The notes under the pieces: generated by a model
The model's database searches: none
What the model was told of the DNA's origin: nothing
The model's input: only the letters and a program-made list of their open reading frames with translations
Shown: piece after piece, positions 25,018 to 33,746 of the stretch
Layout: every line of letters starts with the position of its first letter
Numbering within the stretch: position 1 is the first letter of the stretch
From: Adlercreutzia muris
GTDB lineage: Bacteria; Actinomycetota; Coriobacteriia; Coriobacteriales; Eggerthellaceae
Length of the DNA stretch: 46,483 bases
Assembly: GCF_008831045.1 (NCBI RefSeq)
Contig: NZ_WAJS01000023.1
Coordinates: 1 to 46,483, forward strand
Direction: 5' to 3'
Program-made: the position numbers and the translations under genes

Positions 25018-27729
25018 ATGAGCCAAGCCACGCTTACGCGCCGAGGATTCTTGAAATCATCGGCAGCCATGGGCGCGGTGGCGGCGCTGGGCATCAGCGC
25101 TGCCGACAGCCTGACGGCGGTTGATCCGGCCCACGCCGATGAGGCCGGCGAGGTGAAGATCATCAAGACCTCGTGTCGCGCCTGCATTGCCAGCTGCGCC
25201 GTGCTCGCCCACGTGCGTGACGGCCGTGTGGTGAAGATCGAGGGTAATCCGGAAAGCCCCATGTCCCAGGGCGGCGTGTGCGCCAAGGGCCTGGCGGGCA
25301 TCCAGGCGCTCTACCATCCCAACCGCAACAAGTATCCCATGCGCCGTGTGGGCGAGCGCGGCACCAACCAGTGGGAGCGCATCTCCTGGGCCGACGCGCT
25401 TACCGAGGTGGCCACCAAGATCAACGAGGTGTCCGACAAATACGGCTCTGAGGCCATCTCCGTGTCCACGGGCGGCGGCGGAAACCCGCACTTCTCGAAC
25501 GTGAAGCGCTTCGGCGAGGCCATCAACACCCCGAACGTGTGGGAGCCCGGCTGCTCGCAGTGCTACCTGCCCCGCATGGGCGCATCGCTTCTGGCCTACG
25601 GCGCCGGCAAGCCCAACAACCTGTCCTTCTCCGACTCCAACGGTTGGGACTACTATTACACCGACAGCCCCGTGACGTCCCTGGTGCTGTGGGGTACCGA
25701 TCCGTCCAATTCCTCGGTGGCCACGGGCGGCCGCGCCCTGGCCGAGCTGCGCAACCGTCCGGAGGGGCTGCGCACGGTTGTCATCGACCCGCGCTACACC
25801 CTGGACGCCGCCAAGGCCGAGGTGTGGCTGCCCATCCGCCCCGGCACCGATGCCGCCCTGCTGCTCACCTGGACGCGCTGGATTCTGGAGAATGAGAAGT
25901 ACGACGAGGAGTTCTGCCGTACTTGGACGAACATGCCCTATCTCATCAACCCCGAGACGCGTCTCACGCTGAAGGCCACCGAGGCCGGCCTTCCCGGTAC
26001 TGACGAGGATTATGTCATCTGGGATCCGGCGAGCAACGCGCCGGTAGTGGTGACCTATCCGTTCAACGAGGGCGTGGCCGCACCTTTGTTCGGCACCTTC
26101 GAGGTAAACGGGATGCAGTGCCCCACGGGCGGCCAGCTGCTCAAGGAGTCCTGCGAGGAGTGGACGCTCGAGAAGGGCGCCGAGATCTGCTGGCTCGACG
26201 CGGGCCAGATCGAGCGCGCCCTGGAGATATACACCGACCCGAACGGCCAGTCCGGCATCATGCAGGGCGTGTGCATCGACCAGTACGTGCAGTCTCAGCA
26301 GTGCGCGCTGGGCGCCCTCAACCTCGAGTTCCTCATGGGCAACGTGGAAAAGCCCGGCACTATGCTCCAGAAGTTCGCCCCGGCCCCCTGCAAGGACCAG
26401 CTGGGCAACACGCCGCGCCTGCTTTCCAAGGAGAAGGTGATGAAGCGCTGCGGCACCATCGAGCACAAGGGCATCCTGTGCTGGGATATGGCGCACATCC
26501 CCTCGGTGTTCAAGGCCATGAAGGATGGCGACCCGTACCAGATCCATATGTGGATCGAGCGGTCGGGCAACAAGCACGTGGTGCTCGGCAACTCGTCGTG
26601 TCTCGACGAGATCGTGCCGAAGCTGGACTACGTGGTGCAGTGCTTCATGTACCCCACCGCCTTCTCGGTGCTCTGCGCCGACCTGCTGCTTCCCACCACC
26701 GAGTGGCTGGAGACCAACCTCACCATTCCGCAGCTGAACACCATCGTCATGCGCCAGGCGGTCACCCATCTGTTCGAGACCGTGGAAGAGGGCATCATCT
26801 GGACCCAGATTGTGCAGAAGTGCGCCGAGCTGGGCAATGAGCACTGCCCGAAGGCCTTCGACGAGGCGGCCTGCATGACCACCCCGTTCTACAAAAACGA
26901 GTACGAGAAGCAGAAGCAGCACCTGAACAAGCTGGAGATGAGCTGGGAGGAGGCTTGCGAGCAGGGCGTTATCCAGTGGGCCACGCCCGAGGAGTACCGC
27001 ACCTACCAGACCTATCTGGCCGAGGATCCGGAGAATCCCGGCAAGCCCAAGGGCTTCGGAACCCCTTCCAAGAAACTGGAAGTGTACTGCGAGTCGAACA
27101 TCATTTTGGGTCGCACCGGTGCCCCCTGGTCGCAGTGCGCCGAGGAGAAGCCGCTCGTGCTGCCTCCGGCGAGCGCCGACTACGAGCCTTTGTGCTACTA
27201 CGAGGAGCCGGCCGAGTCGCCCTTGACCGATACCGAGTACCCGCTCGTGCTCACCGAGGGGCGCCTGCCCATGTACCACCACGGCACCCTGCGCAACATT
27301 CCCTACCTGCGCGAGATTTACCCTGTGCCCGAGATGTGGATCCATCCCGCCGATGCCGAGAAGTACGGCATCGCCGATGGCCAGTGGGTCAACATCGAGA
27401 GCCGACGCGGCAAGACCCATGGCATGGCCCACGTGACCACGGCCATCGCCAAGGGCGTGGTGTATCAGGAGCGCTTCTGGGCTCCCGAACTTTTGGATTC
27501 CGACGATCCGGCCCAGGCCTACAAGGTGATGAACATCAATGTGCTCACTAAGAACGACCCGCCCTACAACCCGGAGTACGGCACCTACACCCTGCGCGGC
27601 TTCCAGGTGAAGGTGAGCCCCAGCGACGACGAGATCTTGGACAGCGTGTGGGTGAGGCCCGAGCAGTTCCAGCCCTGGATGCCCGCCCCCAGCGATGCGA
27701 CGGAGGATGTGTTCGACTATGGCGCGTAA
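25018..27729 (+). CDS. Tat-exported molybdopterin oxidoreductase (DMSO reductase family), catalytic subunit
   Basis: 903 residues, AGGAGG 7 bases upstream. N-terminal Tat signal TRRGFLK (7-13) ends near AHA40. The [4Fe-4S] motif is C53-x2-C56-x3-C60-x27-C88, followed by K90 as in the family. Bis-MGD-binding blocks follow; the GCSQC stretch (C179, C182) lies where the molybdenum ligand is expected, so the metal is probably held by Cys, not Ser, but this is uncertain. The C-terminal MGD domain (EYPLVLTEGRLPMYHHGTLRNIPYLREIYP, about 738-770) is present. Neighbours add a ferredoxin subunit, an anchor and a chaperone. Known Eggerthellaceae relatives include catechol dehydroxylases and reductases of sulfoxides or other acceptors; the substrate here is unknown. 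Confidence 0.93.
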   Translation: MSQATLTRRGFLKSSAAMGAVAALGISAADSLTAVDPAHADEAGEVKIIKTSCRACIASCAVLAHVRDGRVVKIEGNPESPMSQGGVCAKGLAGIQALYHPNRNKYPMRRVGERGTNQWERISWADALTEVATKINEVSDKYGSEAISVSTGGGGNPHFSNVKRFGEAINTPNVWEPGCSQCYLPRMGASLLAYGAGKPNNLSFSDSNGWDYYYTDSPVTSLVLWGTDPSNSSVATGGRALAELRNRPEGLRTVVIDPRYTLDAAKAEVWLPIRPGTDAALLLTWTRWILENEKYDEEFCRTWTNMPYLINPETRLTLKATEAGLPGTDEDYVIWDPASNAPVVVTYPFNEGVAAPLFGTFEVNGMQCPTGGQLLKESCEEWTLEKGAEICWLDAGQIERALEIYTDPNGQSGIMQGVCIDQYVQSQQCALGALNLEFLMGNVEKPGTMLQKFAPAPCKDQLGNTPRLLSKEKVMKRCGTIEHKGILCWDMAHIPSVFKAMKDGDPYQIHMWIERSGNKHVVLGNSSCLDEIVPKLDYVVQCFMYPTAFSVLCADLLLPTTEWLETNLTIPQLNTIVMRQAVTHLFETVEEGIIWTQIVQKCAELGNEHCPKAFDEAACMTTPFYKNEYEKQKQHLNKLEMSWEEACEQGVIQWATPEEYRTYQTYLAEDPENPGKPKGFGTPSKKLEVYCESNIILGRTGAPWSQCAEEKPLVLPPASADYEPLCYYEEPAESPLTDTEYPLVLTEGRLPMYHHGTLRNIPYLREIYPVPEMWIHPADAEKYGIADGQWVNIESRRGKTHGMAHVTTAIAKGVVYQERFWAPELLDSDDPAQAYKVMNINVLTKNDPPYNPEYGTYTLRGFQVKVSPSDDEILDSVWVRPEQFQPWMPAPSDATEDVFDYGA

Positions 27730-28345
27730 TTGTATTGTTGTGAACCTCGACCGCTGCACCGGGTGCTTCGGGTGCGAGGTGGCCTGCAAGATGGAAAACG
27801 GCGTGGCCCTGGGCGAGCGCTGGTCGAAGGTGCTCACCGTGGGGCCTGTGGGGGAGTATCCCGACATGACCCGCTACGCTCTGCCCACCATGTGCCAGCA
27901 GTGCGAGAACGCCCCCTGCGTGTCGGTCTGCCCCACCGGTGCCAGCTATCGCGACGAGGACGGCGTCGTGCTGGTGGACAAGGAGAAGTGCATCGGCTGC
28001 AAGTACTGCATGATGGCCTGCCCCTACGGCGTGCGCTCGTGGAACACGGCCGAGAAGTGCGTCGAGAAGTGCACCCTGTGCGGGCACCTCACGTCTCAAG
28101 ACAAGCTTCCTGCCTGCGTGAAGAGCTGTGCGGCCGGCGCCCGTTTCTACGGCGACTTGGACGACCCGAATTCCGACGCGTCCAAGGAGCTGGCGAAGTA
28201 CGATGCAGCCGAGATCCACACTCTGCAGGACGTGGGTAACGCTCCGGCGACCCGCTATATCATGACCAGCATGATCGGGCAGTGGCAGGAGCGCGTAGAG
28301 CCCAAGGGCCACCCGCACACGGCCGCCTCTCCCGTGGCCGAGTAA
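27719..28345 (+). CDS. Four-cluster [4Fe-4S] ferredoxin-type electron-transfer subunit (DmsB/NrfC-like)
   Basis: 208 residues; ATG 27719 overlaps the catalytic gene by 11 bases, so the genes are translationally coupled. Four Cys groups are seen: CTGCFGCEVACK (about 13-24), CQQCENAPCVSVCP (about 60-73), CIGCKYCMMACP (about 92-103) and CVEKCTLCGHLTSQDKLPACVKSC (about 113-136), the usual set for a DmsB-type subunit with four cubane clusters. It passes electrons from the membrane anchor to the catalytic subunit, with which it would be co-exported. Confidence 0.92.
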   Translation: MARNCIVVNLDRCTGCFGCEVACKMENGVALGERWSKVLTVGPVGEYPDMTRYALPTMCQQCENAPCVSVCPTGASYRDEDGVVLVDKEKCIGCKYCMMACPYGVRSWNTAEKCVEKCTLCGHLTSQDKLPACVKSCAAGARFYGDLDDPNSDASKELAKYDAAEIHTLQDVGNAPATRYIMTSMIGQWQERVEPKGHPHTAASPVAE

Positions 28346-28358
28346 GTTAGGAGCACCC

Positions 28359-29171
28359 ATGGAAATTCAATGGTCCCTCGTACTGTTCACCGCTCTCTCC
28401 GGGGCAGGGGCGTGGCTTGTGGCCTGCGCCGGCCTCGATGCCTTCCGCGGCTTGGCCAGAAAGACCGTCGTTCCGGCCGTCATCTGCGGCATCGCGCTCA
28501 TCATTGTGGGAGGCATCGCCTCGGCGACGCATTTGTCCCACGTCGACCGCATCATGGCCGTGTTAGCCCACCCGGCTCCGGGCATCTTCCTGGAGGCGCT
28601 GCTCCTCGGCATCGATGTGGTGGTGGCCGCTGTGTTTCTCGTGCTGTACAAGCGCGAGGCCTCAGCTGGGGCGCTCAAGGTTCTCGGCGTCGTGGCCGTG
28701 GCCATGGCCGCTATCTTCAGCTATTCCTGCGGGTCGTCCTACATGATGTCCTCGCAGCTGGCCTGGAACACCGTGGCGCTGCCCTTGGGCTACCTCGGTG
28801 GCGCCATGGCCTCCGGCACCGCCCTGTGGTACGTGCTGTGTGCCGTGCGCCGCGAAGAGGCCCAGGCCCTCTCCTTCGCCGCCCTCGAGACCCTCGTCGG
28901 CTCCGTTGCCGCTCTGGTGACGGCTCTGGTCTACGGCGCCGCTTCCGGCGTCATGGGCGGTGACGCCTCGGTGCTGTTCTGGCTGGGCGTCGTAATCTGC
29001 GGCGGTGTGGCCCCCCTGGCCTGCGCTGTGACGGGCCTGAAGAAGACCGAGGGCGCCCTGCCGTTGGCCGTTGTGGCTGCCGCCGGCGCGCTCATCGGGT
29101 CGGTTGCCTACCGCGTGCTCATGTGGACGGCATCTGTCGCGCTCATGTCGCTGTTCGGCGTGGGCATCTAG
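28359..29171 (+). CDS. DmsC/NrfD-like membrane anchor and quinol-oxidising subunit
   Basis: 270 residues with eight hydrophobic helices; AGGAG lies 5-6 bases before ATG 28359. The opening MEIQWSLVLFTALSGAGAWLVACAGLDAF matches the DmsC pattern. It would draw electrons from menaquinol and pass them to the ferredoxin subunit, which anchors the complex on the outer face of the membrane. It follows the previous gene by 13 bases and belongs to the same transcript. Confidence 0.88.
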   Translation: MEIQWSLVLFTALSGAGAWLVACAGLDAFRGLARKTVVPAVICGIALIIVGGIASATHLSHVDRIMAVLAHPAPGIFLEALLLGIDVVVAAVFLVLYKREASAGALKVLGVVAVAMAAIFSYSCGSSYMMSSQLAWNTVALPLGYLGGAMASGTALWYVLCAVRREEAQALSFAALETLVGSVAALVTALVYGAASGVMGGDASVLFWLGVVICGGVAPLACAVTGLKKTEGALPLAVVAAAGALIGSVAYRVLMWTASVALMSLFGVGI

Positions 29172-29186
29172 TCTCACTGTTTCCCG

Positions 29187-29221
29187 CCGCCCGGCCGCAT
29201 TTCCCTCATCCGGCCGGGCGG
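29187..29221 (+). promoter_or_regulatory. Intra-operon GC hairpin before torD-like gene
   Basis: CCGCCCGGCCG (29187-29197) pairs perfectly with 29211-29221 around a 13-base pyrimidine-rich loop, in the 78-base gap between the anchor and chaperone genes. No T-run follows. It may be a processing site or partial attenuator that sets the chaperone level. Confidence 0.5.
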
Positions 29222-29249
29222 TCACCGAGGTTTCAAGAGGAGTTGTCCT

Positions 29250-30005
29250 ATGGAAGAGATGACGATCCCGCTTTGCGAGCGCGCCGAGGTGCGCGAGATG
29301 CGCGCGGCCAACGATGCGCGGGCCGCTTTCGCCCGCTTCCTTGCCAGCTTGTTCCTCTACGAGCTGACCGACGATCAGGTCGAGGCCTTCGCCGCCGTAG
29401 AGCCGGCCGGCGACGGATCGACGATCGACGAGGGTCTCGCCGTCATCCGCGAGTACCTGCGCCATCGCCATGGCGGTACGCGTCAGGAGCTTGCCGTCGA
29501 CTATGCTCGGGTGTTCCTCGGCGCCGGCAGCTACGATCGTATCCTGGCGCCGCCCTACGAGTCGGTGTTCACCAGCGAAGAACGCATCCTCATGCAGGAT
29601 GCTCGCGATGGGGCCGTGAGCTACTATCGCCGTGGCGGCCTCGATCTTCCCGCCGACAACACCACGCCTGAAGACCACCTCGGTTTCGAGTTGCAGTTCG
29701 TCGCCGAGCTGGCGGACCGGGCGAACGCGGCCATCGCCGCCGATGATGCAGGGGCCCTGACCGAGGTCGTCGATCTCGGGCGCAGCTTCTTCGTGCATCA
29801 TCAGGCCAACTGGCTGCCGGCATTCTGCGACGCCGTCGACGAGTTTGCCCAGACGGATTTCTATCGCGCCGTGGCAACCATGACCCGCGGCTACGTTGAA
29901 TCCGAGAGCGCGTTCTTCGCTGAGATCACGGAACTTTTGGACTTGGGCGATGCGGTGGAGGAGGTTCGCCCGTCGTGGGCGGCCGAAGGCGAGGCCGCGT
30001 CGTGA
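29250..30005 (+). CDS. TorD-family chaperone for molybdoenzyme maturation
   Basis: 251 residues, GAGGAG 8 bases upstream. All-helical protein with the TorD/DmsD hallmarks: PPYESVFT (about 98-105) and the EDHLGFELQFV motif (about 139-149, E-x-DH variant). Such chaperones bind the Tat signal of a molybdenum enzyme, protect it until cofactor insertion is complete, and hold it back from export. The partner is presumably the enzyme at 25018-27729. The gene overlaps the next one by 4 bases (GTGA). Confidence 0.9.
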   Translation: MEEMTIPLCERAEVREMRAANDARAAFARFLASLFLYELTDDQVEAFAAVEPAGDGSTIDEGLAVIREYLRHRHGGTRQELAVDYARVFLGAGSYDRILAPPYESVFTSEERILMQDARDGAVSYYRRGGLDLPADNTTPEDHLGFELQFVAELADRANAAIAADDAGALTEVVDLGRSFFVHHQANWLPAFCDAVDEFAQTDFYRAVATMTRGYVESESAFFAEITELLDLGDAVEEVRPSWAAEGEAAS

Positions 30006-30628
30006 GCGCCCTCACCCGCCGCAGCTTCGTGGGTCTTGCCGTCGCCTGCGCTGCCTGCGCTGGCGTCGGCGGGGTCGGCGTGGCCTTCGCCGGCGAAGGG
30101 GAGCTTCTGCGGCCTCCGGGCGGCCAGGATGAGCGGAACCTGGCGGCGGCCTGCCTGAAGTGCGACCGTTGCCGCAGCGCGTGCCCCACCGGCGCCATCG
30201 CCGTGGCTTCGGTGGGCGATGGGTTCCTGCGGGCCCGCACGCCCGTGCTCGATTTCCACAAGGGCTACTGCGATTTCTGCGACCGGTGCATCGAGGTTTG
30301 CCCCACCGGCGCCCTGCGCCCCTTCAACGAGGAGAGCGAGAAGCTGGGCGTGGCTGTGGTGCAGAAGGACCGCTGCCTGTCGTGGTTCCAGGGCTGCACC
30401 GTGTGCGAGGGCTCCTGCGCTTTCGGGGCCCTTGCGTTTGTGGATGGGCATCCCGTTGTGGATGGAGTGCTGTGCAACGGCTGCGGGCAGTGCGAGTTCG
30501 AGTGCACCGCGCTCGTGTACGGCACGTTCGCCGGCGGTACGCGCCGGGGCATTGTGGTGGTGCCCCCCGATGTGGCCGGGGCCTTGGGCCGCACGGTCGT
30601 GGAAGACGGCAGCGAGATGGAGGTATAG
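30002..30628 (+). CDS. NapG-like [4Fe-4S] protein with Tat signal
   Basis: 208 residues from GTG 30002, overlapping the chaperone stop. N-terminal LTRRSFVGLAVACAACAGVGG is a Tat-type signal. Four ferredoxin-like Cys groups follow: CLKCDRCRSACP (about 50-61), CDFCDRCIEVCP (about 90-101), CLSWFQGCTVCEGSC and CNGCGQCEFEC. NapG proteins pair with NapH to move electrons from menaquinol toward periplasmic reductases. The presence of both NapG and NapH-like genes beside a DmsBC-type anchor means the module has two possible electron routes. Confidence 0.88.
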   Translation: MSALTRRSFVGLAVACAACAGVGGVGVAFAGEGELLRPPGGQDERNLAAACLKCDRCRSACPTGAIAVASVGDGFLRARTPVLDFHKGYCDFCDRCIEVCPTGALRPFNEESEKLGVAVVQKDRCLSWFQGCTVCEGSCAFGALAFVDGHPVVDGVLCNGCGQCEFECTALVYGTFAGGTRRGIVVVPPDVAGALGRTVVEDGSEMEV

Positions 30629-30631
30629 GCC

Positions 30632-31522
30632 ATGAAGCTCGCAACGAAGCGGACGTTGGCGGCTGTCGGCGTCCTGGGGCTGGTGGGCGTGGGGCTGGCG
30701 GTGCATACGGGTACGGGGACGCCCTCTGCCTGGGGCATTGCCGACATCGCGGCCATCTGTCCTTTGGGTGGCATCGAGGCGGTCATCGCCTCGCGTACCA
30801 TCGTGCCACCGCTTCTGATCGGCCTTGCCGTTGTGGTGGCCCTGGTTGCCCTGGTGGGGCGCGCATTTTGCGCTTGGGGCTGCCCGGTGCCGCTTCTGCG
30901 CCGGGTTTTCGGGGTGAAGGAGCGGCCGGCTGACAAACCCCGGCCGGCTGAGCGCGATGGGGCGAACGATTCGCGCAACTGGGTTCTCGGTGCCACGGTG
31001 CTCACGACGGCAGCTTTCGGGTTCCCGGTGTTCTGCCTCATCTGCCCGGTGGGACTCACGGTAGCCACCTTCGTCGCCCTGTGGCGCGTGTTCCAGTTCA
31101 GCGAGGTGACGCTGTCGCTTCTCGTGTTCCCTCTCATCTTGGTGCTGGAGGTGGTGCTGCTGCGCAAATGGTGCCATCGCTTCTGCCCCCTGGGGGCCCT
31201 GCTCGGTCTCATCTCGCGACTGAACCGCACCTTCAGGCCGGCCGTGGCCGAAGACGCATGCCTGCAGTGCGCGGGCGGCACCTGCTCCCGTTGCGCCGAG
31301 GTATGCCCCGAGGGTATCGATTTGCACCACCCGGCCGAGTCGGTCTCTCTGGCGGAGTGTACCAAATGCGGCGAGTGCAAGGACGTCTGCCCGGCCCATG
31401 CCATCAGCTTCCCCTTCTTGGCACGTAAGAAGGCGCCGGTGTCGGAAGGTCTGCCGGCCGCATCCCCCTCGACTGCGGAGGCATGCCTTTCGGAAGACGA
31501 GGAGCCCGTGGCCCTGGCCTAG
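30632..31522 (+). CDS. NapH-like membrane [4Fe-4S] protein
   Basis: 296 residues, GGAGGT before ATG 30632, 3 bases after the previous stop. Four to five membrane helices carry two CxxxCP motifs on the inner face (CAWGCPVP, about 87-94, and CLICPVG, about 132-138), then KWCHRFCPLGAL (about 179-190). The cytoplasmic C-terminus binds two more clusters (CLQCAGGTCSRCAEVCP and CTKCGECKDVCP, about 210-258). It is the typical quinol dehydrogenase partner of NapG. The last 40 residues are an acidic tail. It ends just before a run of ten G. Confidence 0.88.
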   Translation: MKLATKRTLAAVGVLGLVGVGLAVHTGTGTPSAWGIADIAAICPLGGIEAVIASRTIVPPLLIGLAVVVALVALVGRAFCAWGCPVPLLRRVFGVKERPADKPRPAERDGANDSRNWVLGATVLTTAAFGFPVFCLICPVGLTVATFVALWRVFQFSEVTLSLLVFPLILVLEVVLLRKWCHRFCPLGALLGLISRLNRTFRPAVAEDACLQCAGGTCSRCAEVCPEGIDLHHPAESVSLAECTKCGECKDVCPAHAISFPFLARKKAPVSEGLPAASPSTAEACLSEDEEPVALA

Positions 31523-31779
31523 GTTGGCGTCGGGGGGGGGGATCCGCCGGCATCTGCGGCGCGGTCGCCCCTATGCGTCCGTGTATTCCGTCCAACGGAA
31601 AAGAAGCGTCGAAGGCGGCCGGTCGGTTTTCCGGTCCGCCCTGAAAAACGAGAAGGGGAGGGGCTGTGGCAGCCGTCGAGGGTATACAATGGGAGCCGCG
31701 GGAGGAGCGCTCAACGGGCGCCCACTCGGGTACGGTTGCGGCCGGGCGGTCTGCCCGCCGCCGGTCGTTGAGAGGGCAG
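31523..31779 (+). promoter_or_regulatory. Gap between the molybdoenzyme operon and the LuxR gene, with G10 tract and -10 box
   Basis: Contains a run of ten G at 31532-31541 right after the NapH-like stop, an imperfect GC stem (about 31614-31640, GGCGG-CCGG pairing with CCGG-CCGCC) that may end the operon, and TATACAAT at 31683-31690 as a likely -10 box for the regulator. A -35 box is not clear. No gene is supported here. Confidence 0.5.
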
Positions 31780-33147
31780 ATGTTCAAACGGTTCAGCGAT
31801 AATCAGGAGGCTTTCGCCTCGAGCGGCGAACTCGCGCCGACGCGCCTCGGCATGGCTGTCGAGGAGCAATGGCCCGCGTTCAAACTTGTGGGCTTCGGCT
31901 TCTACTACGCCTGGATTTGGGTCTCCTACAACAGCAACGTGCTCGTGTCTCCCGCGGCAGCCTACGATTTGCCGCCCGACACCCTGTCGCTCACCTATCT
32001 GGTGTCCACGCTGGCCCTGGGCCTGTCGCTCATCGCGCTGGCCCTCGCCCGCGATGCCGCCCGCAGGGCGGTGGCGAGCAACGGTGCCTTGGGCATCATC
32101 GCCGTGGTGGTGGGGCTGGCTACGGTGGGCACGTATGCCTCGTCGAGTTTGGGCGTCGAGGGCAACCCCCTCCTCATCGCCAGCGCGGCGCTGACCGGCA
32201 TCGGCACGTCGGCAATCGTGCTGCGATTCGGTGTGATTTACGCGAAGGTGCCGGCCCGCGAGGCGACCATGTACACGGCAGCCTCCTTCGTCTTCGCCAT
32301 GATGATCTATTTCGTCGCCGTGGGGCTTCCCGATCCTGTGGGGGTGGGGTTCACGGCCGCGCTCCCCGCGCTTGCCGTGCTGTCCACGTTGACGAATCCC
32401 GAGTATGCGGGCATCGGATCTGCGATGCGGCCCGAGGGTTCGCGGGTGCTCAGGGGGTTCTTCGTTCGCCTGCTCATAGCGGTGGCGGTCTTCTCCGTCG
32501 TCGTAGGCGTTTCCCGCGGCTTCGCGGTGCCCCACTCGTCTATCGCCGCCCTCAATGACGAGGGCTCGCTTGTCATCTTCAGCACGGGCATGGTCGCTGC
32601 GGTCCTGTTCGCCATAGTGGGCCTCATGCGCCGTCAATTCGATGTGAGTCGCCTGTACTATCCCATCATCATCGCTGTGGCCGCCGGCATCCTCGTGACG
32701 CCGCTGTTGGGTGGCAACGGGTTCGGCAGCCAGTTCGTCACCGTGGCCTACAACTGCTTCGTGCTCGTCATCTGGTGCCTGCTTGCCTATGTGGGCTACT
32801 CGTCGGGCCTGTCTTCCATTCTGGTGTTCGGTCTTGGGCGCGGAGCCTCGGCTCTTGGTACAACTATCGGCTGGATGGGCGGCTTGGAGATCGTGCGCAG
32901 CCAGGGCGACGGCAGCCTGTCGCTGGAGGTCATCTCGGTAGCCATGGTGTTTGCCCTGCTTGTAGTTTCGATGCTTGTGTTGAACGATCGGCTCATTGGG
33001 GATGCCCTGCGCGTCGGTGGAGCCCGCGGCGAAGGCGGGAGCGTTCCAGTCGGCGCCGGGCGAGGGGCCGCGCATTTGGGAACAGGCGTGCTCGCTTCCG
33101 AAAACTACCCGCTCGAAGGCTCCCCCCCATGCTTCGGAGGGGTCTGA
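31780..33147 (+). CDS. LuxR-type membrane regulator, N-terminal multi-span part (frame broken before HTH)
   Basis: ATG 31780, chosen because GAGAGGG lies just upstream and a -10-like TATACAAT at 31683 sits before it; the frame itself extends to 31666. About 12 membrane helices (from KLVGFGFYYAWIWVSY to VISVAMVFALLVVSMLVL) give an MFS-like sensor domain of about 430 residues. After NDRLIGDALRVG the frame runs through low-complexity sequence and stops at 33145-33147 without a DNA-binding domain. A LuxR helix-turn-helix lies immediately after, in the next frame. In Eggerthellaceae, regulators of this kind are single proteins and often sit beside the respiratory operon they control. Confidence 0.75.
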   Translation: MFKRFSDNQEAFASSGELAPTRLGMAVEEQWPAFKLVGFGFYYAWIWVSYNSNVLVSPAAAYDLPPDTLSLTYLVSTLALGLSLIALALARDAARRAVASNGALGIIAVVVGLATVGTYASSSLGVEGNPLLIASAALTGIGTSAIVLRFGVIYAKVPAREATMYTAASFVFAMMIYFVAVGLPDPVGVGFTAALPALAVLSTLTNPEYAGIGSAMRPEGSRVLRGFFVRLLIAVAVFSVVVGVSRGFAVPHSSIAALNDEGSLVIFSTGMVAAVLFAIVGLMRRQFDVSRLYYPIIIAVAAGILVTPLLGGNGFGSQFVTVAYNCFVLVIWCLLAYVGYSSGLSSILVFGLGRGASALGTTIGWMGGLEIVRSQGDGSLSLEVISVAMVFALLVVSMLVLNDRLIGDALRVGGARGEGGSVPVGAGRGAAHLGTGVLASENYPLEGSPPCFGGV

Positions 33148-33502
33148 GACGGGGTGCGACGACGCGCAGGGCTCACGGGGCTATGCGAGCGGCTGCCCTG
33201 GCGGCGCCGTCTCGGACGGATGCGAGCGCGCTGCAGGGGAGGAGCAAGGGGATGGCATCGACCAGCCGCGTCGCCCCGGCCGCTACCAGCTGCGCTGCGA
33301 TGCGGCGGCGGAGCGCTACGGGCTCTCGCCCCGCGAGCGCGACGTGTTCGACCTGCTCGTGCGCGGCCGCTCCATCGAGTACATCGCCCAGAGCCTCACT
33401 ATCTCCTTCAACACGGCGAAGTCCCACATCCGCCACATCTATGTGAAGGCCGACGTCCATTCCCGCCAAGAGCTCCAGGAGCTTCTCGACCGCGAAGAGT
33501 AA
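32996..33502 (+). CDS. LuxR-type helix-turn-helix domain, displaced by one frame
   Basis: This frame encodes YGLSPRERDVFDLLVRGRSIEYIAQSL followed by TAKSHIRHIYVKADVHSRQEL (about 33310-33480), a clear GerE/LuxR DNA-binding domain. The meaningful part probably begins after the C7 run at 33122-33128. Removing one C there joins the two frames into a 573-residue protein, ...EGSPHASEGSETG... The TTG at 32996 is a weak start, so by itself this would not be a normal gene. Either a sequencing error, a decayed gene or slippage at the C run explains it. Confidence 0.7.
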   Translation: MGMPCASVEPAAKAGAFQSAPGEGPRIWEQACSLPKTTRSKAPPHASEGSETGCDDAQGSRGYASGCPGGAVSDGCERAAGEEQGDGIDQPRRPGRYQLRCDAAAERYGLSPRERDVFDLLVRGRSIEYIAQSLTISFNTAKSHIRHIYVKADVHSRQELQELLDREE

Positions 33503-33712
33503 CCGGCTTGTCAATTGCTTGGGTAACTGGCCCCGGGCAATGCTGCCAAAGCCTTATTCCTGTTGCCGATGAGAAGGGTACGATGCTCGCCTATCTCCGC
33601 ATGCGGGATGAGGCAGCGGTGTAAGCGGCGCGGTTTCCCGTTTGCCCAGTTCGCATTTCCGTCGGTTGAGCCGTGGCGACTCTTTCCAAACGTAGGGAAA
33701 ACTTGATATGGG
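33503..33712. other. Gene-free stretch before the htpG promoter
   Basis: From the end of the LuxR HTH to the htpG promoter there is no supported gene. Short GC arms at 33531-33545 (CCCCGGGCAAT) are too weak for a terminator call. Slightly AT-rich sequence near 33690-33740 belongs to the promoter that follows. Confidence 0.4.
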
Positions 33713-33740
33713 TTGACTTAGGTTTCCTTCTGCGTACAAT
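33713..33740 (+). promoter_or_regulatory. Sigma70-type promoter of htpG
   Basis: TTGACT (33713-33718) and TACAAT (33735-33740) are separated by 16 bases, a near-consensus vegetative promoter. The expected start point, about 33747, falls on the first base of the CIRCE element. Confidence 0.85.
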
Positions 33741-33746
33741 GTGCTA

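Noticed and set aside
25057-27867. 936-codon open frame opposite the molybdoenzyme gene
   Set aside because: Antisense shadow rich in His, Leu and Gly; the + strand frame has the Tat signal, Fe-S motif and cofactor blocks.
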